A DNA stretch of 64,000 bases, from the NCBI RefSeq assembly GCF_002846575.1, contig NZ_PJND01000010.1, positions 219,406 through 283,405 on the forward strand, read 5' to 3'. How positions within the stretch are numbered: the stretch's first letter is position 1; each line of letters opens with the position of its first letter. The translations under genes and the position numbers were made by a program. Positions 1-8,323 of this stretch are shown here, one piece after another. The notes beneath the pieces are model-generated. The model did not search any database and had not been told where the DNA came from. It saw only the letters and a program-made list of their open reading frames with translations. The DNA comes from Flavobacterium lindanitolerans (lineage in GTDB: Bacteria > Bacteroidota > Bacteroidia > Flavobacteriales > Flavobacteriaceae).

Positions 1-1584
1 GGGAACCAAATTGTATGAAATCTGCCTTAACTCAGCTATGGACGTTTCTAAAATAGTATTGATTCTGCTATCATTATAATCGTTTTTGTTTTGTGTATTT
101 GCAAATATAATTTTCAAAGCCGACAGCTTACTGCCAATACTATCATGCAAGTCCCGGGCTACCCTTTTTCTTTCAGCTTCTTCTACATTAATCATGGTTT
201 GCATGATTTCAATTTCTTTTTCCCTTTTTAAATTATTTAGCTTCTGAAAATGGTTAATTTCTTTTTGGGCTGTTATTTTCTTTTGGTTTTTTAAATTCTT
301 CCAAATAAAATAAGCGAAAATCAATACGCATACGAGAGCAAAAGACAGCAATAAAAGGAAGAGCATATTTTTTCTCTGATTTAATAATGTTGCCTGTTTT
401 TCGATGGTTAGCTCTTTTATCTTATTTTCATTTTCCAATTTATTGTATTTGGCCTCAATGTCTGCTATTTTTTCAGCCTCAAACATTTGACTCAGGCTAT
501 CCTTTAATTGAATGTATTGCTCATTATAGACATAAGCCTTTTCAAAATCATTTAATTTCCGGTAAATTTTAGACAGTTCATATGAATAATAGGCCCTATC
601 CTTAATATTCATTCCACCGGTTTTAAAAACGTCCAGCAGCAAATCTTTAGCACTTTCAATTTTATTTTGAAGAATAAAGACCTCATATTTCATGAGTTTG
701 AATCTTTGTTCCAGAGCAGAATCCTTATTCAGTTTTGACAACTTTATACCATTATCATAATCCGAAATAGCCTGCTCATAGTTTTTAATCTCCTGATTCA
801 AACTCCCTTTTGCAAAATAATATTCAATATATAACGATTTCAACGGATAGGATTTCAACAAATCTTCAGCTTTTTGCAAATATTCAAAAGCTTCATTCGT
901 TTTTTTCTGAACAGATAAAACCTCAACATTAAACAAATACAATTCTATTAAATCCTCATTGTATCTGTTCTTTTTGCTCTTTCCCTGTTCCAAAGTATTG
1001 ATTGACAGATCCAGATAATATTTTGTTTTGGCAATATCTTCATTATTATAAAAAACAACGGCAATTAATTTATATAGATTAGACAGTTCCTGGCTATCCT
1101 TGCTTTTCTTTGCTACCGGAATCGCTTCCTTCACCAAAACCTCTATTGTTTGTAAGGGTTCATTTTCCCGCTGATACAGGAGTCCTATATTAAAAAGTAT
1201 TTTAGACCTTAATATGTATATTTCCCTGCTGTTGTATTTTTTTAAGGCTTCGTCTGCTTTTCGGAACTTCTGCAGATTCTCTTTTGTCAGGCTAAAAAAA
1301 AGCGAATTATAATAATAGGAAAGGTCTTTTAAATAACTATTGTTTTTTACTAATTCATTGGCCTTTTTTAAATGAATCTTTCCCAACTCTTTCTTATCTA
1401 CATTTTTAGTATAAATATAAGCCAGCCTGTAATTCATAATGCAACGGAGGCTATCTGATTTACTGGTAGAAATTGCATTTTTCAGGCTATCAATTGTAAC
1501 CTCATAATCATTTAATGTGCTGTTATTTTGAGCATGTCCCAGACAGGTAGCAAACAGGAGGAAAACAAGATGCAATCGCTTCAT
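1..1584 (-). CDS. TPR-containing sensor histidine kinase, HisKA_3/NarL type (truncated by window edge)
   Basis: This is a leftward gene whose 3' end lies outside the window; 528 codons are visible. It starts with a signal peptide (MKRLHLVFLLFATCLGHAQ), followed by a helical, TPR-like region up to about residue 390, one membrane segment near residues 405-428, a coiled coil and the dimerisation/phosphoacceptor motif RDLHDSIGSKLSALK with the likely phosphorylated His480. The ATPase domain is cut off. The architecture (periplasmic TPR, one TM, HisKA_3) is common in Flavobacteria, where such kinases pair with a NarL/LuxR-type response regulator, probably encoded just left of the window (inference). 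The start is supported by a TAnnTTTG element 18 bases upstream. The ligand is not predictable. Confidence 0.9.
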   Translation of the reverse strand, partial: MKRLHLVFLLFATCLGHAQNNSTLNDYEVTIDSLKNAISTSKSDSLRCIMNYRLAYIYTKNVDKKELGKIHLKKANELVKNNSYLKDLSYYYNSLFFSLTKENLQKFRKADEALKKYNSREIYILRSKILFNIGLLYQRENEPLQTIEVLVKEAIPVAKKSKDSQELSNLYKLIAVVFYNNEDIAKTKYYLDLSINTLEQGKSKKNRYNEDLIELYLFNVEVLSVQKKTNEAFEYLQKAEDLLKSYPLKSLYIEYYFAKGSLNQEIKNYEQAISDYDNGIKLSKLNKDSALEQRFKLMKYEVFILQNKIESAKDLLLDVFKTGGMNIKDRAYYSYELSKIYRKLNDFEKAYVYNEQYIQLKDSLSQMFEAEKIADIEAKYNKLENENKIKELTIEKQATLLNQRKNMLFLLLLSFALVCVLIFAYFIWKNLKNQKKITAQKEINHFQKLNNLKREKEIEIMQTMINVEEAERKRVARDLHDSIGSKLSALKIIFANTQNKNDYNDSRINTILETSIAELRQISYNLVP

Positions 1585-1601
1585 TTTGTAGAGATAAGCC
1601 A

Positions 1602-1609
1602 CAAATGTA
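1602..1609 (-). promoter_or_regulatory. Flavobacterial -7 promoter element of the histidine kinase gene
   Basis: On the minus strand the bases read TACATTTG, an exact match to the flavobacterial -7 consensus TAnnTTTG. The predicted transcription start is near 1598, giving a leader of about 13 bases. No clear -33 TTG was identified. Confidence 0.6.
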
Positions 1610-1645
1610 ACGACCATTATTCGGATTCTGAATAAAAGGCAGAAA

Positions 1646-1665
1646 ATTACCTGATTTCAGGTAAT
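1646..1665. promoter_or_regulatory. Perfect 9-2-9 palindrome, candidate NarL-type operator
   Basis: Arms ATTACCTGA and TCAGGTAAT are separated by TT. Seen as heptamers this is TACCTGA-TT-TCAGGTA, the 7-2-7 inverted geometry used by NarL-family regulators. It lies in the divergent region between the kinase gene and the barrel gene, centred about 66 bases upstream of the predicted start of the rightward transcript and about 57 upstream of the leftward one, which suits an activator site. The bound protein is inferred, not known. Confidence 0.5.
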
Positions 1666-1709
1666 CATATATACCTTTTTATGATTAGAAGCAAATTAAA
1701 CCTCCTCTA

Positions 1710-1717
1710 TAAATTTG
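1710..1717 (+). promoter_or_regulatory. Flavobacterial -7 promoter element of the outer-membrane barrel gene
   Basis: The bases read TAAATTTG, matching TAnnTTTG. The predicted transcription start is near 1721, leaving a leader of about 37 bases before the ATG at 1758. Confidence 0.55.
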
Positions 1718-1757
1718 TCTGACATCTAATAACCATCTAATCAATTAAAAAAATTAA

Positions 1758-2255
1758 ATGAAAAAGCTTATCAATTTATCCGTGCTTTTGCTCACTCTTT
1801 CTGCATTCGCGCAATCTTCGCTTGAAAAAGGCAAAATTCAATTAAACGCCGGCTTTGGGACATCTAACTGGTCGACGCCTGTTTATGTTGGTGCTGATTA
1901 CACGATTTCGAATCCAATTACTGTAGGAGTTGAGGCGTCCTATCAGTCTTATACTACCTATGGCATTAAAAGTACCATAATAGGTTTGCAGGCCAACGGG
2001 AATTATCATTTTAATGAATTGCTGAAAATCCCGAATGAATGGGATGTTTATGCCGGGCTTAATTTAAATTACTATAACTGGAAATTCAAAGATTCGGAAA
2101 CCAACACTTATCTGGTTAATGACGAACCTTTTGGAGTTGGGATTCAAATTGGCGGAAGGTATTTCTTTAATGAGAGATTTGCTGTAAATCTGGAGCTCCG
2201 AAGTGGAAATGTTACAACAGGAGGAAAAATTGGCATTACTTATCTGTTAAATTAA
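1758..2255 (+). CDS. Small outer-membrane beta-barrel protein
   Basis: The 165-residue product has a signal peptide ending ...LLTLSAFAQ and then short alternating hydrophobic/aromatic strands separated by turns (GKIQLNAGFG, VGVEASYQSY, WDVYAGLNLNYYNW, VGIQIGGRYFF, GKIGITYLL), ending in a hydrophobic strand. This is the look of an 8-stranded OmpA/OmpW-like barrel in the outer membrane. There is no C-terminal peptidoglycan-binding domain. It sits 27 bases before a lipoprotein gene and probably shares its transcript. A perfect palindrome and a -7 element lie upstream, and the divergent gene is a sensor kinase, so control by that two-component system is plausible. Specific function unknown. Confidence 0.85.
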   Translation: MKKLINLSVLLLTLSAFAQSSLEKGKIQLNAGFGTSNWSTPVYVGADYTISNPITVGVEASYQSYTTYGIKSTIIGLQANGNYHFNELLKIPNEWDVYAGLNLNYYNWKFKDSETNTYLVNDEPFGVGIQIGGRYFFNERFAVNLELRSGNVTTGGKIGITYLLN

Positions 2256-2282
2256 AAGTACCATCTCTAAAAAACAAAAACT

Positions 2283-2693
2283 ATGAAAACAATAAAAACA
2301 TTTTTTTCCATCTTATTAATTGCCATTACTGTTTCCTGTAGCAGTGACGATGGCGACGGCAACCCAATACCTACACCCACACCGGTTAAAACTGCAAAAT
2401 TTGAAATAACGGGCAACTTTACCGGTCATATATTTGTAGTTTATAACAACAATGTCACCGGAAACACGACTGAAACAGTCACTTCATTGCCATGGAGCAA
2501 AACAATTGAATATCCTGATAACGTCATGGGTATTGGCATTAGCGGTAATGCCGTAATGCAAAATCCCGGTGTTGCAGGTCAAACGGCCAGCTTAAAAATC
2601 TATTATGACAACAACGTTGTGAGGCAAAGCAATAAAATTGCGGACGTTAATGGTACATTTAGTTTTGAAAGCCTGGCTTTTGTTTTTCCTTAA
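2283..2693 (+). CDS. Small surface or periplasmic lipoprotein
   Basis: The 136-residue protein has a lipoprotein signal with the lipobox around Cys19 (AITVSCSSDDGDG). The acidic stretch right after the Cys (SSDDGDG) is typical of Bacteroidota lipoproteins and can act as a lipoprotein export signal to the cell surface. The rest is beta-rich, with TAKFEITGNFTG and alternating polar/hydrophobic strands. No family recognised. It follows the barrel gene by 27 bases, suggesting co-transcription. Confidence 0.8.
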   Translation: MKTIKTFFSILLIAITVSCSSDDGDGNPIPTPTPVKTAKFEITGNFTGHIFVVYNNNVTGNTTETVTSLPWSKTIEYPDNVMGIGISGNAVMQNPGVAGQTASLKIYYDNNVVRQSNKIADVNGTFSFESLAFVFP

Positions 2694-2810
2694 CACCTTA
2701 ATTATTAGGACGTTTACAAAAAAACATCCTGTTTAAGGAAGAGAAATGGCTGATAATTAAGTAAAAGAAAATATATTTAGAAAAAATAAATTCAGTTAAG
2801 CCAAATAATC

Positions 2811-3989
2811 ATGAAGCAATTGTTTAAGTATGTTTTTCTTTTCACTTTAAAAATTTCAGCACAAACCAATACAGAAACTTATCAGTTTTCAAAAGATATT
2901 GCAGTCAAAATCGAAAAAGACACACTGGCATGGAAATATCAAATGGGAGCAACAGATTATTCCATAAACGGATATTATAAACAGGCTTTAGAAACCTGGG
3001 ATAAGAACGGAAGACCTGCACGAAAAATCAGCAAAGAAGATAGTTTGTACTTCACTTCTTTCAGGCAAAAGAATGCAAAGGACTATATCATAAATCGCTC
3101 AAAAGACGAGAAAATCATCATCATCAATGAAGCACACCATAACAACAGGCACCGTATTTTTACGACTTCGCTTTTACAAGGTTTGTATGATAATGGTTAT
3201 CGCTTCTTTGGTTTGGAGGCACTCGCTGATACGGAAATAAATGACCGGAAATTTCCTGTCATGGAAAGTGGTTTTTATGTAAAAGAACCACAGATGGCAA
3301 ATATGTTAAGCGAAGCATTAAAAATTGGTTTTGTTTTATTTGAGTATGAAGCATCTGATGGAAAAAATGGTAAAGAAAGAGAAATTGAACAGGCTGCTAA
3401 TATTGCCCGATTAGTCAAAGAAAATCCAAATTCAAAATTTTTAATCCATTGTGGCTTCGACCATGTAATAGAAGGAATTCCACCAAGCAAAAGTTGGGAA
3501 AGAGCTATGGCTGGCCGATTAAAAGACGAAACAAATATTGATCCTTTTACGATTGATCAGGTGTATTATACGGAAAAAGGTGATATTAAATTCACCAGTC
3601 CTTATGTCTTGATGGCGAATCCTAAAAAATCGGTAATCCTGATCAATGGAGCCGGAAAATTATTTAATGGCGGAGAAACAAACGATCAGACCGATTGCAG
3701 GATAATTCATCCTATTACGGAATACGAAAACGAAAGGCCTGATTGGTTATTATTAGATGGGAAACGAAAAACATATACGGTTCCAAAGTCTAAAATTACC
3801 GAATATCCTGTTTTGGTTCTTGCCTACCGAAAAAATGAATACGAAAAAAATGGAGTCCCTGCAGACATTATTGAAATCCTAAATAAGGAAACAAAGACAA
3901 ATCTTATTTTAGACAAAGGCATTTATAAAATAATTATTAAGGATAAAAATTATAAGATTATCCAGGAATTTGATGCAAAAATAAAATAA
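2811..3989 (+). CDS. Secreted protein of the EreA/ChaN (TIKI-like) fold superfamily, function unknown
   Basis: The 392-residue protein has a short, weak signal peptide (MKQLFKYVFLFTLKISAQ). From about residue 100 it shows a motif series resembling the EreA/ChaN/TIKI superfamily: INEAHHNNRHR, then FFGLEAL, a later RE...AANIARLV segment and CGFDHVIEG. In that superfamily the first Glu/His group and the late His contribute to a metal or catalytic site. The C-terminal 100 residues look like a separate beta domain. It could be a hydrolase or a haem/metal-binding protein; erythromycin esterase activity should not be assumed. It stands alone between a lipoprotein and another secreted protein. Confidence 0.6.
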   Translation: MKQLFKYVFLFTLKISAQTNTETYQFSKDIAVKIEKDTLAWKYQMGATDYSINGYYKQALETWDKNGRPARKISKEDSLYFTSFRQKNAKDYIINRSKDEKIIIINEAHHNNRHRIFTTSLLQGLYDNGYRFFGLEALADTEINDRKFPVMESGFYVKEPQMANMLSEALKIGFVLFEYEASDGKNGKEREIEQAANIARLVKENPNSKFLIHCGFDHVIEGIPPSKSWERAMAGRLKDETNIDPFTIDQVYYTEKGDIKFTSPYVLMANPKKSVILINGAGKLFNGGETNDQTDCRIIHPITEYENERPDWLLLDGKRKTYTVPKSKITEYPVLVLAYRKNEYEKNGVPADIIEILNKETKTNLILDKGIYKIIIKDKNYKIIQEFDAKIK

Positions 3990-4042
3990 TCCATCATCTT
4001 CAATTTTTAATATGCCTTTTTTGAACCTTTAATATAAAAAAA

Positions 4043-4543
4043 ATGAAAAGACACATTGGCATATTACTATTGCTGTTATCATCTGTATATGGTAAAGCCC
4101 AAACCAAATTACCCGAGTTTAATGACAAGCCGGCCTATTTCAATGCCGCCACAAATGAGCTGATTGAGTTGGAGAAATCACAATACAACACTATGGCAAA
4201 GGCCAAAGGATTATTTAGTGCGGAGGGCGGTTTTTATTTAAACGGAATCAAATCGTCTGTTACCATTAAAAACAAAAGCACTTTAAAATTCATTGTTAAA
4301 GTAAATCCCGGAACCGATCCGACTTCTGTTTTTGATTTAGTAAAATTTGAAATCCGAAAAGATAAAAGGGTTTTGATTACCACGAAAGCAAAAGCAACCA
4401 GCACATCAACTTCATTCGACAAGATTAATTATACGATTGAAAAAGTAAAAGACGGCTATTATTACTTAGTCGTTAAAAATCTCGCTTCAGGAGAGTACTT
4501 TTTTGGATCCGGTGACTTCATGTTTGCTTTTAGTTTGGAATAA
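4043..4543 (+). CDS. Secreted protein of unknown function
   Basis: The 166-residue product begins with a clear signal peptide (MKRHIGILLLLLSSVYGKAQ). The mature part is soluble and beta-rich; a segment with YFNAATNELIELEKSQYN precedes a domain containing SVTIKNKSTLKFIVKVNPG and ending in a hydrophobic strand. No catalytic motif or known domain was recognised. It starts 53 bases after the EreA/ChaN-like gene and may be co-transcribed with it. It is followed by a perfect 28-base palindrome. Confidence 0.75.
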   Translation: MKRHIGILLLLLSSVYGKAQTKLPEFNDKPAYFNAATNELIELEKSQYNTMAKAKGLFSAEGGFYLNGIKSSVTIKNKSTLKFIVKVNPGTDPTSVFDLVKFEIRKDKRVLITTKAKATSTSTSFDKINYTIEKVKDGYYYLVVKNLASGEYFFGSGDFMFAFSLE

Positions 4544-4555
4544 GAACCTGATCTG

Positions 4556-4583
4556 GTGCAACATCCTTGCAAGGATGTTGCAC
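4556..4583. repeat. Perfect 28-base palindrome, REP-like or terminator-like
   Basis: Arms GTGCAACATCCTTG and CAAGGATGTTGCAC are directly joined. It sits between convergent genes (secreted protein ending 4543, radC ending 4593). It lacks a T-run on either side, so it is a poor intrinsic terminator and looks more like an extragenic palindromic element. Confidence 0.6.
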
Positions 4584-4592
4584 TTCTCAAAT

Positions 4593-5300
4593 CTATAAAA
4601 TACCATTATCTGCAAAGCTGTAATAATCATTTTCGGTAATTATCACATGATCAAAAACCCGTATGTCGAGGCTTTCTCCTGCTGCTTTTAATTTTTTAGT
4701 TATTATTCTGTCAGATTCACTTGGATATAATACCCCTGAAGGATGGTTGTGTGCCAGAATTATTGCTGTTGCATTATGCTCAATTGCTATTTTAAAAACA
4801 AGGCGGGCATCCACTACGGTTCCTGTCATTCCACCTTTACTCAATCTCCATTTGTGAGCAATTCTATTGGAGTTACTAAGAAATAGGATCCAGAATTCTT
4901 CATGTGCAAGTTCACCTATTACAGGTTGCATCGTTTCAAAAACCACCCTGCTTGTAGCAATTCTCCTCGATGGCACGGCTTCTTCAGAGCGCCTTCTTCG
5001 GCCCAATTCAACAGCCGCAAGAATTGTAATCGCCTTTGCCTCTCCAATGCCGTGATAAGTGAGGAGCTTTTCAATAGATAGCTTTCCTATCCCATTTAGA
5101 CTTTTAGCATCTGCCAAAATTCGCTTGCTCAAGTCTACAGCACTTTCGGTATGATTTCCGGTACGTATCAGGATAGCTATAAGCTCTGCATTGCTTAGTG
5201 CTTCCTGCCCTTTATGCATTAGTTTCTCTCTTGGTTTGTCATCTTTTGCCCAATCCTTGATTGGAAATGTTTTTGTTTTTTTCGCTTCTTTTCCCTGCAT
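4593..5300 (-). CDS. radC: RadC-family JAB/MPN-domain protein
   Basis: The 235-residue protein has the full RadC layout: an N-terminal helix-hairpin-helix-like part (LLTYHGIGEAKAITILAA, about residues 79-96) and a JAMM/MPN metalloprotease-like domain with Glu134/135, His184-x-His186, the PSG turn and Asp197 (H-x-H-x10-D). RadC was once linked to DNA repair, but its biochemical role is unresolved; the JAB fold suggests a zinc-dependent isopeptidase-like active site. Chromosomal RadC is common in Flavobacteria, so it is not evidence of a mobile element here. It stands between convergent and divergent neighbours. Confidence 0.93.
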   Translation of the reverse strand: MQGKEAKKTKTFPIKDWAKDDKPREKLMHKGQEALSNAELIAILIRTGNHTESAVDLSKRILADAKSLNGIGKLSIEKLLTYHGIGEAKAITILAAVELGRRRRSEEAVPSRRIATSRVVFETMQPVIGELAHEEFWILFLSNSNRIAHKWRLSKGGMTGTVVDARLVFKIAIEHNATAIILAHNHPSGVLYPSESDRIITKKLKAAGESLDIRVFDHVIITENDYYSFADNGIL

Positions 5301-5425
5301 GGCGTTGAAATTAAATCTAATAAGTGAATATACGAATATATACTATAAAAAAATACCCCTATTAAATTTAACCGAAATTATAAGATATATCATACATCTG
5401 CCGTTATAGTTAAAAAATAACTGCC

Positions 5426-6001
5426 ATGAAATATTTCATCTCTTTTACCTGTTTTCTTTTCATTACCGCTATTATAGAAAAAAGTTTTCCGGAGAAACTT
5501 TCGGATGCGGCAATTACGCTGACTAAAGACAAGGTCGTCTATGACCCAGGCTATTTTTCCATCAGCTATCCTAACGGCGATGTACCGAAAGGAAAAGGCG
5601 TTTGTACAGACGTTGTTATCAGGGCATACAGAAAACTGGGGATTGACCTGCAGAAAGAAGTACATGAAGACATGAAAAAAAACTTCTCAAAATACCCTCA
5701 AAAATGGGGACTCAAAAAAACAGATCCCAATATTGACCATAGAAGAGTACCTAATCTTCAGGTTTTCTTCACACGATTCGGTAAAAGTTTAGAAGTAACC
5801 GATAAAGCTTCAGATTATAAGACAGGCGATTTGGTAACCTGGATGATCAATGATAAAATGCCCCATATTGGAATTGTGACCAATCGAAAATCAGCTGATG
5901 GGAAACGGAACCTGATTGTGCATAATGTTGGTGCCGGCCAGGTTTTGGAAGATTGCCTTTTCCAATATAAAATAACAGGACACTACCAATTTAAAAAGTA
6001 A
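5426..6001 (+). CDS. DUF1287-family secreted protein
   Basis: The 191-residue protein has an N-terminal hydrophobic segment (MKYFISFTCFLFITAII) and the DUF1287 (YijF-like) signature: YDPGYFSISYPNGDVP, then GVCTDVVIRAYR, NIDHRRVPNL and MPHIGIVTNRK. The conserved Cys (residue about 61) and His residues resemble an NlpC/P60-like cysteine-peptidase fold, so a cell-wall amidase or peptidase role is plausible but unproven. It is monocistronic, convergent with the Mpl-type ligase gene, itself a cell-wall enzyme. Confidence 0.85.
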   Translation: MKYFISFTCFLFITAIIEKSFPEKLSDAAITLTKDKVVYDPGYFSISYPNGDVPKGKGVCTDVVIRAYRKLGIDLQKEVHEDMKKNFSKYPQKWGLKKTDPNIDHRRVPNLQVFFTRFGKSLEVTDKASDYKTGDLVTWMINDKMPHIGIVTNRKSADGKRNLIVHNVGAGQVLEDCLFQYKITGHYQFKK

Positions 6002-6053
6002 GCGGACCTGCTTTCTGAAAGGAATAACAGTTCCGCTAATCATCATAGTTTAT

Positions 6054-7412
6054 TTATAGAAGCGTTTTTACCTCATCAAAATTAAGTCCTCCATAATTTC
6101 CGGAACTCATTAGCAATAATGCAATTTTCTCCGTATCAAATTTAAGGTGGAAAAGGTATTCTTTAAATGCAGCCGGATTGGTGTAAATAATCAGGTCTTC
6201 GCGATTGAATGATTTTGCAATCTGATCATAGGTTACTTCTTCCAGTTGTTTGATTTTGACGGCATCCGGCGAATAGAAAACCACCGCTACATCTGCAGCA
6301 TCAAGGGCTCCTTCATATTCTTTCAGGAATTCAGCATTCAGGCTACTGTAGGTATGCAATTCCAGACAGGCAATCAGTTTTCTGTCCGGATATTGTTCTT
6401 TCACCGCTTTTGTAGTGGCAGCCACTTTGCTCGGCGAATGTGCAAAATCTTTATAGGCTACATTGTTTTTATTTTCCGCAATTTTCTCCAAACGTTTTGA
6501 AGCTCCTTTAAAACTGGAAATCGCCTCATAAAAATCGGCTTCGTCAACGCCCATATTCTGACATATCCATTTGGCACCGGCCAGATTATTCAGGTTGTGG
6601 GCTCCAAAAATCTCAATTGGCATATTTCCTTCCGGAGTTTCAAGCAATGTTATTCCATTCTCAACTGTATAATTTGGCGTTGTGTATGGAATTTTGCGGA
6701 TAGGATTCGTAGCTGCTTCCGCTACCCTTTTTACTTCTGCATCATCTTCGTTATAGACAAGAATCCCTCCGTTGGTTATTTTTTGAATGAAAATCTCAAA
6801 CTGTTCCACATAATTTTCATAGGTTGGAAAAACATTAATATGGTCCCAGGCAATTCCTGAAATCAAAGCAATATTGGGCTGATAGAGATGAAATTTTGGT
6901 CTTCTGTCCATTGGAGATGATAAATATTCATCTCCTTCAAGAACAATAAAATCATTTTCTTCTGTTAGATGCACCATCGTATCAAAACCTTCTAATTGCG
7001 CTCCAACCATATAGTCTACATTGATGCCATGGTAATGCATAACATGCAAAATCATGGAAGTAATGGTAGTTTTTCCATGCGAACCGCCAATTACTACTCT
7101 TGTCTTATTTTTTGACTGCTCGTATAAAAACTCTGGATATGAAAAAATCTTTAATCCTAATTCCTGTGCTTTTAAAAGTTCCGGATTATCAGCTTTGGCA
7201 TGCATGCCCAAAATAACCGAATCAATATCTGAAGTGATTTTTTCAGGAAACCAGCCCAACTCTTCAGGCAGCAGTCCTCTTTTTTCCAAACGTGTTTTGG
7301 AAGGCTCAAAAACAGCATCATCACTACCGGTCACCTGGTATCCTTTTTCATGTAATGCAATGGCAAGATTGTGCATTGCGCTGCCTCCAATGGCTATAAA
7401 ATGTGTTCTCAT
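6054..7412 (-). CDS. mpl: Mur ligase, UDP-MurNAc:L-Ala-gamma-D-Glu-mDAP ligase type (Mpl)
   Basis: This 452-residue ATP-dependent Mur ligase starts with HFIAIGGSAMHNLAIALH, the N-terminal Rossmann motif typical of Mpl/MurC, followed by the P-loop GGSHGKTT at residues 109-116, a GDEYLSSPMDRRPKF segment and the AHNLNNLAGA motif of the family. In Mpl this enzyme attaches a recycled murein tripeptide to UDP-MurNAc. MurC proper is an alternative, but the GSAMHN motif and missing mur-cluster context favour Mpl. A -7 element TATATTTG ends only five bases before the ATG, so the mRNA is probably leaderless. It is followed upstream (right side) by a TPR gene read in the same direction. Confidence 0.88.
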   Translation of the reverse strand: MRTHFIAIGGSAMHNLAIALHEKGYQVTGSDDAVFEPSKTRLEKRGLLPEELGWFPEKITSDIDSVILGMHAKADNPELLKAQELGLKIFSYPEFLYEQSKNKTRVVIGGSHGKTTITSMILHVMHYHGINVDYMVGAQLEGFDTMVHLTEENDFIVLEGDEYLSSPMDRRPKFHLYQPNIALISGIAWDHINVFPTYENYVEQFEIFIQKITNGGILVYNEDDAEVKRVAEAATNPIRKIPYTTPNYTVENGITLLETPEGNMPIEIFGAHNLNNLAGAKWICQNMGVDEADFYEAISSFKGASKRLEKIAENKNNVAYKDFAHSPSKVAATTKAVKEQYPDRKLIACLELHTYSSLNAEFLKEYEGALDAADVAVVFYSPDAVKIKQLEEVTYDQIAKSFNREDLIIYTNPAAFKEYLFHLKFDTEKIALLLMSSGNYGGLNFDEVKTLL

Positions 7413-7417
7413 CTATT

Positions 7418-7425
7418 CAAATATA
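7418..7425 (-). promoter_or_regulatory. -7 promoter element immediately upstream of mpl
   Basis: On the minus strand TATATTTG matches TAnnTTTG and ends five bases before the ATG at 7412. Transcription would start about two bases before the ATG. The element lies in the 28-base gap after the TPR gene. Confidence 0.55.
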
Positions 7426-7440
7426 TGGATAGGATATTAA

Positions 7441-8139
7441 TTATGTTTTGCTTATTTCAGCATATTCTTCTAAAACAGCCTTGGCTTTTTCCGGCTGCTT
7501 CATTTTATTTTTATACAAATCGGCTAATTTCTTGTAGGTTGTTTTTGATTTGCCAATTTCAATTGCCTTTTTATAGTTTTTTTCTGCTTCTTTATATCTC
7601 TTAAAATATTCAGCAATATGTCCTTTTGAGAGATAACCATCAACAGCAGACAGTGTCATTAGTTCGTCAGCATACTTTTGCGCCTTTCTTTCACTGCCTC
7701 CAATAATAGCAGGAAGTTGCAGGTACAATTCCACCAATGCCCATCTTGATTCAATATGCTTCGGATTTAGCTCAATAGCTTTTTTAAAAGAATCTTCCAC
7801 ATCGCCAATCATCCCAAGAGCCTTAAATTTATTGCTCTCTTTAGCTTTCATTCCAAGAGCGCCTCCATATTTATAATAATAATTAGCTTCAGAAGGTTTT
7901 AATTCTTTTAGCTTTTCATAATATACTAAAGACTCCTCCCATTTTTTGGCATGTGCTTCGATATCACCCAGATATTCAATGACACTGACATCTTTAGGGT
8001 TCTTTTTATAAAGAGCTGTAAATATTTCTTTGGCCTTTTCATAATTCCCTTTATCAAAAAACTGCGCTCCTTTCGCAAATTCTGATTGCGAAAAGACTGC
8101 TAACGGAAATAAGAATAAGATTAAAAAGAAATGTTTCAA
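7441..8139 (-). CDS. Secreted tetratricopeptide-repeat protein
   Basis: The 232-residue protein has a signal peptide (MKHFFLILFLFPLAVFSQ) followed by tandem TPR-like helices: AKGAQFFDKGNYEKAKEIF, then a KWEESLVYYEKLKEL unit, an AIELNPKHIESRWALVELY unit and AEKNYKKAIEIGK near the end. TPR arrays serve as protein-binding scaffolds in the periplasm or outer membrane. The partner is unknown. It precedes mpl in the same direction with a 28-base gap, but mpl has its own -7 element. Its own promoter element lies 19 bases upstream. Confidence 0.88.
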   Translation of the reverse strand: MKHFFLILFLFPLAVFSQSEFAKGAQFFDKGNYEKAKEIFTALYKKNPKDVSVIEYLGDIEAHAKKWEESLVYYEKLKELKPSEANYYYKYGGALGMKAKESNKFKALGMIGDVEDSFKKAIELNPKHIESRWALVELYLQLPAIIGGSERKAQKYADELMTLSAVDGYLSKGHIAEYFKRYKEAEKNYKKAIEIGKSKTTYKKLADLYKNKMKQPEKAKAVLEEYAEISKT

Positions 8140-8158
8140 CAGACTTGATTTAGTGTTC

Positions 8159-8166
8159 CAAAAATA
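8159..8166 (-). promoter_or_regulatory. -7 promoter element of the TPR gene
   Basis: TATTTTTG on the minus strand, matching TAnnTTTG, with a predicted leader of about 15 bases before the ATG at 8139. Confidence 0.55.
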
Positions 8167-8323
8167 GGAAAATGATTTGGAATAGCGGGATGGATTTTAT
8201 GTGTTTTGGAGAATAAATAAAAGTAGTATATTGGTGACAAATACGGCTCCAATTTTATTTTTTTGGAGGCTTCCAACCTTTTTATAAAAACTATACTCCC
8301 TTAATTATATAAAAACCTTCTTT

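Noticed and set aside
4593..5300. RadC as a marker of an anti-restriction or mobile island
   Set aside because: Full-length chromosomal RadC is standard in Flavobacteria and its neighbours are ordinary chromosomal genes.
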